Positions 8,466 through 16,700 of a stretch of 64,000 nucleotides of DNA are shown here, one piece after another. Position numbers and translations under genes: made by a program. The stretch covers positions 248,001 to 312,000 of the forward strand of contig NZ_CP182485.1 in the NCBI RefSeq assembly GCF_048282545.1, read 5' to 3'. This DNA comes from Opacimonas immobilis (lineage in GTDB: Bacteria > Pseudomonadota > Gammaproteobacteria > Enterobacterales > Alteromonadaceae). Each line of letters opens with the position of its first letter. Within the stretch, counting starts at the first letter, position 1. Under the pieces are notes generated by a model, which was not told where the DNA came from, did not search any database, and saw only the letters and a program-made list of their open reading frames with translations.

Positions 8466-10409
8466 TTACTTGTTAAGGCGTTCCTCAATCAATGATTCAA
8501 CAACTGAAGGATCGGCTAAGGTAGACGTATCACCAAGTTGCTCGTATTCATTGGCGGCGATCTTACGTAAGATACGACGCATGATTTTACCAGAACGGGT
8601 CTTAGGTAAACCGCGAGTCCACTGAATCAAATCAGGTGTTGCAATTGGGCTCAATTCCTTGCGAACCCATGCACGAATCTCTTTGGTTAAGGCTTCATCT
8701 GGTTCAACACCCTCAATTGGTGTGACATATACGTAGATGCCTTGACCCTTAATGTCGTGAGGATAACCCACAACCGCTGCTTCTGCAATCACTTCGTGTG
8801 CCACCAATGCACTTTCGATTTCAGCAGTACCTAAACGGTGACCAGATACGTTTAATACGTCATCTACACGGCCAGTGATCCAGTAGTAACCATCTTCATC
8901 ACGACGACAGCCGTCACCGGTGAAGTAAACATTGTTGTAAGCTGAGAAGTAAGTTTCGATGAAACGCTTGTGATCACCGTAAACTGTACGCGCTTGTGAA
9001 GGCCAGCTGTCTTTAATGACTAGGTTACCTTCAGTTGCACCTTCAAGCTCGTTACCGTCTGCATCGAACAATGCAGGCTGCACACCGAATAGAGGCTTAG
9101 ACGCAGAACCAGGCTTGTTAGAAGTCGCCGTTGGAAGTGGAGCAATCATCATGCCACCAGTTTCTGTCTGCCACCAAGTATCAACGATTGGGCAACGCTC
9201 TTGACCGATGACACGGTAGTACCATTCCCACGCTTCTGGGTTGATAGGCTCACCGACTGAACCAAGAATACGTAGTGAAGATAAATCACAACCTTCTACT
9301 GGCTTCTCACCGTGTGCCATTAACGCACGAATTGCAGTAGGCGCAGTGTATAAGCTATTAACTTTGTATTTTTCAACAACTTGAGCAATACGACGTACGT
9401 CTGGATAGGTTGGAACGCCTTCGAAGAATACTTGCGTAGCACCCGCGATTAATGGACCGTATGCCATGTAAGAGTGCCCCGTGATCCAACCCACATCAGC
9501 TGTACACCAGTAGATGTCGTTTTCACGATAATCAAAACCGTATTTAAACGTCATTGCTGTATATACACAGTAACCACCCGTAGTGTGTACAACACCTTTT
9601 GGCTGACCGGTAGAACCCGATGTGTAAAGTATGAATAGCGGGTCTTCAGCTTTCATTGGCTCTGGCTCACACTGAGCAGAACAGTCTTCTACAAGCTCGC
9701 TCCAGATAACGTCTACGTCGTTGTTATAATCAACGTCGCCACCGGTTAATTTGTGAACGATGACGTTAGTAATTGAAGGACAGGCACCGTTTGCTAATGC
9801 TTCATCAACGTTTGCTTTCAGTGGCACTGAACGACCAGAACGACGACCTTCGTCACATGTGATAACCACTTTAGCAGACGCGTTGTTGATACGGTCTGCA
9901 ATGGCATTTGGCGAGAAACCACCAAAGATAACTGAGTGAACCGCACCGATACGCGCACACGCAAGCATTGCATAAGCAGCTTGTGGTACCATAGGCATGT
10001 AGATAGCAACTACGTCGCCTTTCTGAACGCCTAATTTTTTAAGACCATTAGCTAGCTTACAGACTTCATAGTGAAGCTCTTGGTAGGTTACGTCTTGGCT
10101 ATCAGTAGGCTCATCGCCTTCCCATAAGATAGCTGATTTCTTCGCATTCTGTGCTAAGTGACGGTCAATACAGTTGTAAGAGGCGTTTAATACGCCATCT
10201 TCAAACCAGCGAATATCAACGTTGCTTGGATCAAAAGATGTATTTTTGATGATTGTTGGTTCTTGGATCCAATCGATGATGTTCTTGTGTTCGCCCCAAA
10301 ATGCTTCTGGGTTTTCAATCGATTGCTTATACATCTCTAAATATTGTTCTTCCGAAAGAATACCCTCTTCTTTCAACGACTCCGGTACAGGATAAGTTTT
10401 GGCAGTCAT
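8466..10409 (-). CDS. acs: Acetyl-CoA synthetase (AMP-forming)
   Basis: This 647-residue cytosolic enzyme activates acetate to acetyl-adenylate and then acetyl-CoA at the cost of ATP to AMP. The length is typical. The adenylate-forming motifs are complete: YTSGSTGQPKGVVH, the WWQTETGG segment, and the C-terminal PKTRSGK, whose lysine is K608 (equivalent to the Salmonella Acs lysine controlled by reversible acetylation). The start ATG has a good GGAGG ribosome site. crbR follows 18 bp downstream. The 234-bp upstream region holds a 10-bp inverted repeat and a smaller near-palindrome that may be regulatory. An HDAC-family gene and a GNAT-domain gene nearby could modify K608; that is inference. 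Confidence 0.97.
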   Translation of the reverse strand: MTAKTYPVPESLKEEGILSEEQYLEMYKQSIENPEAFWGEHKNIIDWIQEPTIIKNTSFDPSNVDIRWFEDGVLNASYNCIDRHLAQNAKKSAILWEGDEPTDSQDVTYQELHYEVCKLANGLKKLGVQKGDVVAIYMPMVPQAAYAMLACARIGAVHSVIFGGFSPNAIADRINNASAKVVITCDEGRRSGRSVPLKANVDEALANGACPSITNVIVHKLTGGDVDYNNDVDVIWSELVEDCSAQCEPEPMKAEDPLFILYTSGSTGQPKGVVHTTGGYCVYTAMTFKYGFDYRENDIYWCTADVGWITGHSYMAYGPLIAGATQVFFEGVPTYPDVRRIAQVVEKYKVNSLYTAPTAIRALMAHGEKPVEGCDLSSLRILGSVGEPINPEAWEWYYRVIGQERCPIVDTWWQTETGGMMIAPLPTATSNKPGSASKPLFGVQPALFDADGNELEGATEGNLVIKDSWPSQARTVYGDHKRFIETYFSAYNNVYFTGDGCRRDEDGYYWITGRVDDVLNVSGHRLGTAEIESALVAHEVIAEAAVVGYPHDIKGQGIYVYVTPIEGVEPDEALTKEIRAWVRKELSPIATPDLIQWTRGLPKTRSGKIMRRILRKIAANEYEQLGDTSTLADPSVVESLIEERLNK

Positions 10410-10643
10410 ATTGCCTCCATTGCAGTTTTAAATATTTGTTAAATTACTAAGGACTAATGTAGCGATTCTGAGGTTTTTAAAAATAGGACTTTGGTCTATG
10501 CAAATGGTTTTACCAAACACAGCAAAGCTAATCATACCAAGGTATGTAAGACGAACGCAGTAGAAAAAAAACACCTACTGCGTTAGGTAAAAACCACCAA
10601 AATGAGCGTTGTTTTATAACAATATTTTTTAACAAATGGGCCA
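10410..10643 (-). promoter_or_regulatory. acs upstream regulatory region
   Basis: This 234-bp gap lies between acs and the aldo/keto reductase gene; both are on the minus strand. It contains a perfect 10-bp inverted repeat (AACGCAGTAG at 10554-10563, CTACTGCGTT at 10575-10584) and, closer to acs, a near-palindrome TAGGAC-TTTG-GTCTA on the plus strand at 10486-10500. Either could bind CrbR or another regulator, but I cannot identify the true CrbR site by eye. Confidence 0.5.
10554..10584. repeat. 10-bp perfect inverted repeat upstream of acs
   Basis: AACGCAGTAG and CTACTGCGTT are separated by 11 bases, mostly A. In the minus-strand transcript the hairpin would have a U-rich loop but no U tract after it, so it is not a standard terminator for the aldo/keto reductase gene. 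It could be an operator about 145 bp upstream of the acs start, or a weak terminator. Confidence 0.6.
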
Positions 10644-11696
10644 TTAAAAGGCAATTGGATAGCGTTTGAAGATGGCTTGAATACTGTCAAACTCACTTTC
10701 CGTTAGAGGCGTTGCAAAGGCATCGATATCTTCTTCAAGCTGACTGAGTTTAGTGGCGCCAATAATGGTTGAGGTCACCCCATCAATGTAATCACACCAT
10801 TTGAGTGCGAGTTGTGAGGGTGTCATGCCAAGGTCTGATGCTAGTTGTACGTATTCCGCTACAGCTTTATTGGCAATTGGCGTATCTCTAAACAGTCCCA
10901 TGCGCTGCTCCATACTCCAACGAGACCCTTTTGGACGTGCGCCGTTTAGATATTTACCCGATAACATCCCTGCAGCAAGGGGCGACCATGGTAAGTACGC
11001 TATGTTTTCAAACACACAGGTTTCGATAAGATAAGGCCAGTCTTTCGCATGCAGTAAGTTAAACTCGTTTTGAATGGAGACCGGACGAGGGACCCCTAAC
11101 TCATCACACAAATTTAAAAAAGTATGAATGCCCCATGGCGTATCATCAGATAAGCCCCAATGACGAATTTTACCCGAATTTATTGCATCTCCAAGTGCCT
11201 CTACCACGCCTCGCTTGCGTTCGATTTCTTTTTGCACATCGGTTTTAGTTGCTTTGATATCATTTGGCCAATGCGTGCCAAAATGCGCAGTCCCACGGTT
11301 TGGCCAATGTAATTGATATACATCAATGTAATCTGTATGAAGTTGTTTGAGTGAACCTTCTAATGCAACAGATATTGACGCTTTATCAATGCCTTTGCCG
11401 CCTCTGATCCAAGGAAGGCCTTTGCCAACAATTTTGGTCGCGAGGATCCAATCACTGCGTTTAGTTGGATTGCGAGAAAAATAATCGCCAATGTAACGTT
11501 CGGTTGCGCCCACAGTTTCCGCTGAAGGAGGCACTGGGTACATCTCGGCCGTATCCATAAAGTTGATGCCGCGCTCAAACGCATAGTCAATCTGTGCATC
11601 AGCATCAGCTTGATTGTTTTGCAGGCCCCATGTCATAGTGCCCAAGCAAACACGAGAGACATTCAGGCCAGAAGTCCCAAGAGGAGAAAATTCCAT
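10644..11696 (-). CDS. tas: Aldo/keto reductase, Tas-like
   Basis: This 350-residue TIM-barrel NADP(H)-dependent oxidoreductase has the family tetrad D48, Y53 (FMDTAEMYPVPP), K88 (ILATKIVG) and H130 (YQLHWPNRG). The AEMYPVPP segment is close to that of E. coli Tas, whose length (346) also matches. The NADPH-binding C-terminal segment (TSTIIGATKLSQLEED) is intact. A good AAGGA ribosome site precedes the ATG. It probably reduces an aldehyde or ketone; the physiological substrate is unknown. It lies between acs and the deacetylase-like gene on the same strand, with gaps large enough for its own promoter. Confidence 0.85.
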   Translation of the reverse strand: MEFSPLGTSGLNVSRVCLGTMTWGLQNNQADADAQIDYAFERGINFMDTAEMYPVPPSAETVGATERYIGDYFSRNPTKRSDWILATKIVGKGLPWIRGGKGIDKASISVALEGSLKQLHTDYIDVYQLHWPNRGTAHFGTHWPNDIKATKTDVQKEIERKRGVVEALGDAINSGKIRHWGLSDDTPWGIHTFLNLCDELGVPRPVSIQNEFNLLHAKDWPYLIETCVFENIAYLPWSPLAAGMLSGKYLNGARPKGSRWSMEQRMGLFRDTPIANKAVAEYVQLASDLGMTPSQLALKWCDYIDGVTSTIIGATKLSQLEEDIDAFATPLTESEFDSIQAIFKRYPIAF

Positions 11697-11820
11697 ACCG
11701 GTTGTCCTTATTTATTATTATAAAAGAGTTATGAACAGTACTATGGTTGATCTAAACATACCTTACCTAGCCTTGCCATGTAAAGTCAGAATAACATTCT
11801 GTAATTTCATTTAGCCCCGC

Positions 11821-12762
11821 TTACAATAGCGCTTTCACATGCGCCACCACTGAACGCCCTAACGCACTCAAGGCGTAACCGCCTTCTAACATAGACACCA
11901 ACCGACCTTGGCAATGCTTATCGGCTAATCTGCGCAATTCCCGTGTGATCCACATGTAATCGTCTTCAACCAAACGCACATGCCCCAAATCGTCTTCTTG
12001 GTGCGCATCAAACCCAGCAGAAATCAGAATGAGTTCCGGTGCAAATTCATCAATGGCTTTAAACCAATGTTCTACAGCTTGACGAAACACATTGCCGTCA
12101 TCCCCCGCTTTGAGTGGCACGGGATAAAAATGGTCTGGCTGATCATCCACGCCGCCAAACGGATAAAACGGATGTTGAAACGAGGAGCAAAACAACACCG
12201 ACGGCTCATGTTGAAAGATATCTTCCGTGCCGTTGCCATGATGCACATCAAAATCCACGATGGCAACACGCTCTACCCCATAACGATGTTGCGCATAAGT
12301 TGCTGCAACGGCTACATTATTGATCAGACAAAATCCCATTGCTTTGCTGTGACAAGCATGGTGGCCAGGTGGTCGAATCGCACAAAACGCTCTAGTATCT
12401 TGCCGCTGAAACACCTCATCAACAGCATCTTTAGCACACCCTGCTGCGTATAACGCAGCAGTCAACGAATCTTGCATCATGATCGTGTCATCGTCGAGCC
12501 AAATATGCGGATTGTCCTCCGTTTTGGCTTTCTCTTGGAGCAGTGCGTCTTGATAAAACAACTCATCAATGTATGGGTGACTGTGGGCGTGGTAGAGATG
12601 CTCACGTTCAATTTTACTGCCTTGGACTTGTTCCACCACCGTCGCAAGCCCTGAGGCAATAAGCTGATCTTGAATTTGGCTCAAACGCTCTGGACACTCT
12701 GGATGCTCAGGATCCATATTGTGTTTGCGACATTTTGGATGAGAGAAGATACTGATTGCCAT
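11821..12762 (-). CDS. Histone-deacetylase family (AcuC/HdaH-like) protein
   Basis: This 313-residue zinc amidohydrolase has the HDAC active site: H134/H135 in PPGHHACHSKAMGFC, the zinc-binding D172 and H174 in VDFDVHHGNG, and D252 in SAGFDAHQED. Bacterial members remove acetyl groups from polyamines, small molecules or proteins; AcuC of Bacillus deacetylates acetyl-CoA synthetase. The gene lies about 1.4 kb upstream of acs and just downstream of a CoA-transferase/GNAT fusion gene, so a role in reversing acetylation is plausible but unproven. Acetylpolyamine amidohydrolase is the main alternative. An AAGGA ribosome site supports the start. Confidence 0.85.
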   Translation of the reverse strand: MAISIFSHPKCRKHNMDPEHPECPERLSQIQDQLIASGLATVVEQVQGSKIEREHLYHAHSHPYIDELFYQDALLQEKAKTEDNPHIWLDDDTIMMQDSLTAALYAAGCAKDAVDEVFQRQDTRAFCAIRPPGHHACHSKAMGFCLINNVAVAATYAQHRYGVERVAIVDFDVHHGNGTEDIFQHEPSVLFCSSFQHPFYPFGGVDDQPDHFYPVPLKAGDDGNVFRQAVEHWFKAIDEFAPELILISAGFDAHQEDDLGHVRLVEDDYMWITRELRRLADKHCQGRLVSMLEGGYALSALGRSVVAHVKALL

Positions 12763-12830
12763 TGGCCTGTCCTTGTCTGATGTTCGGTAACGCTATGCCT
12801 TTACCATAGCAGGTGTCTATCTACTGCGCA

Positions 12831-14642
12831 TTACAACTTCAGCAGGAGTTCTTTTTCATGAATATCGCTATCGTCTATTACCGCAAAGCCAAATTTATAA
12901 AATACCGCCAACATAGGCTTATTTCGGGATCTGACCATCGCATAAATAGATGACAACCCCCTATCTCGTGCAATGCCGATCAAGTTCTCCACAAGGTAAG
13001 AGGCCATGCCCTGACCTTGGGAAGCTTCTCGCGTCACAAAGGCGATTTCACAACCTTGATTTTGAGTCTGATAAAATCGTCCCACAGCATGAATGATGTC
13101 ATGTTTCCCTTGTTCCTCGATGATCGCAATCGCACAATCCACAGACTGATCCACTGAGACCAATGCGCTGGATTTTTGTCTCGATAGCTGCTCTGGTGTA
13201 TATCCGTAGCGCAATACGAGAGTATCATCCGAATGAGAATAGAAAAAATCTTGCAACGAACGTTCGTCCGCAGGATGTAAGGGTCTCACTATATAGTCTT
13301 TATCTTTAAAGTGATGTTTACGCAACTGAACCGTTCCCCATTCAGGGATTTCTGCGACCGTTGGTGCTTGATAATCTGGTACCCAATAATACTGACGTAC
13401 CTGTTCTAATAACTCTGCACGAAACTTAGGGTGTGCGATTCGAATAAGCTCCAAGGCTCTTTCTCTGACTGATTTACCTTTGAGCGCAGCAATCCCATAT
13501 TCGGTGACAACATAATCCACATGTCCTCGGGAAGTTACGACGCCCGCACCTGGCGTGAGTGTGGGCACAATGCGAGAAATCGAACAATGCTTGGCCGTAG
13601 AAGGTAACGCAATAATGGCCTTACCACCAACGGACATTGTTGCTCCAGAAACAAAGTCCATTTGCCCACCAATGCCAGAATAAAAATCATGACCGATCGA
13701 ATCAGCGACCACTTGTCCAGTCAAATCCACCTGTAACGCGCTATTGATGCTGATCATGTTGTCGTTTTTGGCAATATTCGATGGTAAGTTCACATACGAG
13801 CTTGGCAAAAACTCTATATGAGGATTATTGTTGACATAATCATACAAGCGTTGAGACCCCATGCAAAAACTAGTCACAGACTTACCCGGATGAAAAGTTT
13901 TGTACTTATTGGTGATGACGCCATATTCCATAAGCTCCAATAACCCATCGCTGAACATCTCCGTATGCAGTCCCAAATCAACATGGTTTTTTAACGCGCT
14001 TAATACGGCATTTGGGATCACGCCAATACCCAATTGCAACGTAGCTCGGTTAGGCACCAACATAGATACATACTGACCAATGCGCTGTGACACGTCATCA
14101 ATCGGCGGTATCGGTAACTCTGGTAAAGTCTCCTCCGCTCTGACCATGGCCGCAAATTGCGACACATGCAAAAAAGAATTCCCAGAAGTGCGAGGCATCA
14201 GAGGATTGACTTGGGCGATGACTTTTTTGGCAGCTCGCGCAGCGGAATGATTGACATCCACTCCGACTCCACAGGAGACATATCCGAATTCATCAGGAGG
14301 TGAGACCATGATCAGCGCTACATCCAAGGGTAAGGTGCCCGTGCGAAATTGCGTTGAAATCTCGGATAAAAAGACAGGTGTATAATCCGCGCGTCCTTGT
14401 TCCACCGCTTGTCGCACATCTTGTCCATGAATGAATAACGCATTGACCTTAAAATGCCCTTCGCATTCCTGTCTTGCCCAAGGAGCCTCGCCAAGTGTTG
14501 AGATCTGAACGATCTCAATATCTTGGAAATCGGCTTTATGTACAATCAGTTGATTGATTAATGTTCGAGGTAAACAGGCATTTGAACCGATGTAAATGCG
14601 CTGGCCAGAATGGATGTACTTGATCCAGTCACTTTGACTCAT
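12831..14642 (-). CDS. Acetyl-CoA hydrolase/CoA-transferase fused to GNAT acetyltransferase
   Basis: Of 603 residues, the first ~430 are an acetyl-CoA hydrolase/4-hydroxybutyrate CoA-transferase-type enzyme. It carries HTEMFSDG (E228, the likely CoA-accepting glutamate by family analogy), GIGGQMDFVSGA and VVTEYGIAALKGKS. Residues ~450-595 form a GNAT N-acetyltransferase domain with an acetyl-CoA pyrophosphate loop (REASQGQGMASYL, 538-550). One polypeptide therefore joins acyl-CoA handling to an acetyl-transfer domain. The fold pairing recalls the protein acetyltransferase Pat, where a different CoA-ligase-like domain is fused to GNAT. Upstream at 14712-14720 is the TTGATCTAA motif. The acyl substrate and GNAT target are unknown. 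Confidence 0.88.
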   Translation of the reverse strand: MSQSDWIKYIHSGQRIYIGSNACLPRTLINQLIVHKADFQDIEIVQISTLGEAPWARQECEGHFKVNALFIHGQDVRQAVEQGRADYTPVFLSEISTQFRTGTLPLDVALIMVSPPDEFGYVSCGVGVDVNHSAARAAKKVIAQVNPLMPRTSGNSFLHVSQFAAMVRAEETLPELPIPPIDDVSQRIGQYVSMLVPNRATLQLGIGVIPNAVLSALKNHVDLGLHTEMFSDGLLELMEYGVITNKYKTFHPGKSVTSFCMGSQRLYDYVNNNPHIEFLPSSYVNLPSNIAKNDNMISINSALQVDLTGQVVADSIGHDFYSGIGGQMDFVSGATMSVGGKAIIALPSTAKHCSISRIVPTLTPGAGVVTSRGHVDYVVTEYGIAALKGKSVRERALELIRIAHPKFRAELLEQVRQYYWVPDYQAPTVAEIPEWGTVQLRKHHFKDKDYIVRPLHPADERSLQDFFYSHSDDTLVLRYGYTPEQLSRQKSSALVSVDQSVDCAIAIIEEQGKHDIIHAVGRFYQTQNQGCEIAFVTREASQGQGMASYLVENLIGIARDRGLSSIYAMVRSRNKPMLAVFYKFGFAVIDDSDIHEKELLLKL

Positions 14643-14830
14643 TTGCGGGCCTTTTGAGAAGCTATGTCATTATGTATCCGTTGTATTATGGAAAAACTGA
14701 GTAGAATATTATTGATCTAAAGCAAAAAACAATTGATTGAACTGTGCGCATTTTACTCCGTTATATCGGACAATTATAAACGAGGTATTAAACGTCCCTT
14801 ACAAGAGGACCTTGATGAATTATTAAGCCG
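14643..14830. other. Intergenic region with a possible 3' coding remnant
   Basis: This gap lies upstream of the CoA-transferase/GNAT gene and downstream of the ABC transporter, both on the minus strand. It contains TTGATCTAA at 14712-14720. On the plus strand a short frame from a TTG near 14734 to a TAA that just enters the transporter's 3' end (~14834) encodes a charged tail ending RPLQEDLDELLSR. It looks protein-like but has no good start or ribosome site. Confidence 0.35.
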
Positions 14831-16570
14831 CTAAGTGACGAACTGCAACTTAGCCAGATCGTGATATAAGTCGCAACGCAGCATCAACTCCTCATGCGTA
14901 CCGCTATCCACTATCTGACCTTGATCCATGACCACGATGATATCAGCGTGTTTTACCGTCGCGAGACGATGTGCAATAACAATCGTGGTGCGATCTTCCA
15001 TCAAATTGGCAAGACCTTGTTGTACGGCTTGCTCACTGCCCGCATCCAACGCACTGGTTGCTTCATCTAACAACAAAATAGGGCGATTGGCGAGAAAGGC
15101 TCTGGCAATGGCGATGCGTTGTTTTTGACCACCTGATAACTTAATGCCTCGCTCCCCAACTTGGGTGGCATATTGTTCTGGCAAAGACATAATAAAATCA
15201 TGCGCATTAGCGAGTTTAGCTGCCTGTACAATCGCCTCTCGGGATGCGTGATGATCACCATAACCGATATTCTGCGCGATATCAGTAGCAAAAATAACTG
15301 GGTCCTGTGCCACTAAAGCAAACGATGCCCGGATTTGCGTTTGCGATAATTTAGAATATTCAGTGTTAGCAAGAGTTATTCGGCCAGATGTTGGCGGATA
15401 AAAATCCAACAGTAGATCCATCAACGTAGATTTACCAGCTCCACTAGGACCAACTATCGCAACAGTCTGCCCAGTACTGATGGAAAAATTGAGATTGCGC
15501 AAAGCGTATTCGCCTATGTCTTGGTAACGAAAAGAGAGTGCTTCTAGCCGCAAAATGTCCTCTATCGTTTCAGAAAACACCCAATCTGGTTGCATAGTTT
15601 CCCGTATCTGTACCGGCTCGTGCAATAATTCACGGACCCTTGCGGAGGCACCTTTGGCTTTTTGGATCTCACCAATCACTTCGCTGATCGTCGCCACAGC
15701 ACCACCAGCCATGACTGCATAAAAGATAAACGCACTCAAACTGCCTGGACTTAACTCACCGCTGATCACAGCTGTCGCTCCAATCCATGCGACAAACACC
15801 ACCGCAAAAATACTGATGGCCATAATACAAATGATCAATAGTGCGCGATAATGAATGCGTTGTTCCGCTGCACCCATTACTTGCTCGACTTTGCGGTGTA
15901 AAGACGAGACATCATGCGCTTCTTGAGTGTAGGCCTGAATCGTGTGAATGCCATGCAAAGACTGGTCGATATGCGCACTCATATCTGCTACTTTGTCTTG
16001 TGAGACTTGTGCGTAGTAGCGGACTTTTTTACCCAGCAATTTAATAGGCAATAAAATAAAAGGGATCGCCAACATGACAAGGCCGGTCAGTTTCACGCTG
16101 GTAAAGAGCATCAAAATAAACGCGCCAATGAACGTCACTGAGGAACGAATGGCCATCGATAATCCCATCCCGATGACGCTTTGTAACACCGTGGTATCTG
16201 AAGTAAATCGTGAAATGACTTCGCCAGTGCGATTGCGACTGTAAAAACCCATATCTAAGCGTAACATTTGCGCGTAAAGCGCATTACGTATGTTAGCACT
16301 CACTCTTTCGCCAAGCCATAGCATATTGTAAAAACGAAAGTATGTCGCAATACAGCCAACCACTGCAATGGCCACAACCGCCAACAGCATTTGATTGAGG
16401 AAAGCTTCGTCATTGGCAACAAACCCGCGGTCAATCACAAGCTTTATGCCTTGTCCGAGTACCAACCAGCTCCCAGCACTGATAAGCAGTGCAACCATTG
16501 CAATGGCAATGCGAAGTTTATGAGGTTTTAGAAACTGGTATAACCATAAAATTAAAGAGGATTGAGCCAT
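14831..16570 (-). CDS. MsbA-like ABC exporter (permease + ATPase)
   Basis: A half-size ABC exporter of about 579 residues: six membrane segments in the first ~310, then a nucleotide-binding domain with Walker A GPSGAGKST (~375-383), signature LSGGQKQR (~477) and Walker B ILLLDEATSALD (~495). Such proteins homodimerise in the inner membrane and export lipids, peptides or drugs. The length matches MsbA (582), but no lpxK neighbour is present, so it is probably an MsbA-like paralogue. I chose the ATG at 16570 (protein start MAQSSL). A GTG 48 bp upstream (16618) also keeps the frame open but has no ribosome site and adds an unlikely N-terminal extension. The substrate is unknown. Confidence 0.85.
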   Translation of the reverse strand: MAQSSLILWLYQFLKPHKLRIAIAMVALLISAGSWLVLGQGIKLVIDRGFVANDEAFLNQMLLAVVAIAVVGCIATYFRFYNMLWLGERVSANIRNALYAQMLRLDMGFYSRNRTGEVISRFTSDTTVLQSVIGMGLSMAIRSSVTFIGAFILMLFTSVKLTGLVMLAIPFILLPIKLLGKKVRYYAQVSQDKVADMSAHIDQSLHGIHTIQAYTQEAHDVSSLHRKVEQVMGAAEQRIHYRALLIICIMAISIFAVVFVAWIGATAVISGELSPGSLSAFIFYAVMAGGAVATISEVIGEIQKAKGASARVRELLHEPVQIRETMQPDWVFSETIEDILRLEALSFRYQDIGEYALRNLNFSISTGQTVAIVGPSGAGKSTLMDLLLDFYPPTSGRITLANTEYSKLSQTQIRASFALVAQDPVIFATDIAQNIGYGDHHASREAIVQAAKLANAHDFIMSLPEQYATQVGERGIKLSGGQKQRIAIARAFLANRPILLLDEATSALDAGSEQAVQQGLANLMEDRTTIVIAHRLATVKHADIIVVMDQGQIVDSGTHEELMLRCDLYHDLAKLQFVT

Positions 16571-16700
16571 TACCTGACCATCAAGAACGTGATGATTGCA
16601 TCCTAGAAGGCTTTGCACTGAGTGTCAAATAGGGCAGCTTGCACAACCACTTTACACCTTAGCCTAAACGCAAATGAAGCGATAAATCACTATTCCGAAA

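Noticed and set aside
11614..11814. 66-codon plus-strand ORF at the aldo/keto reductase start
   Set aside because: Mostly antisense to the reductase N-terminus and its promoter; no ribosome site.
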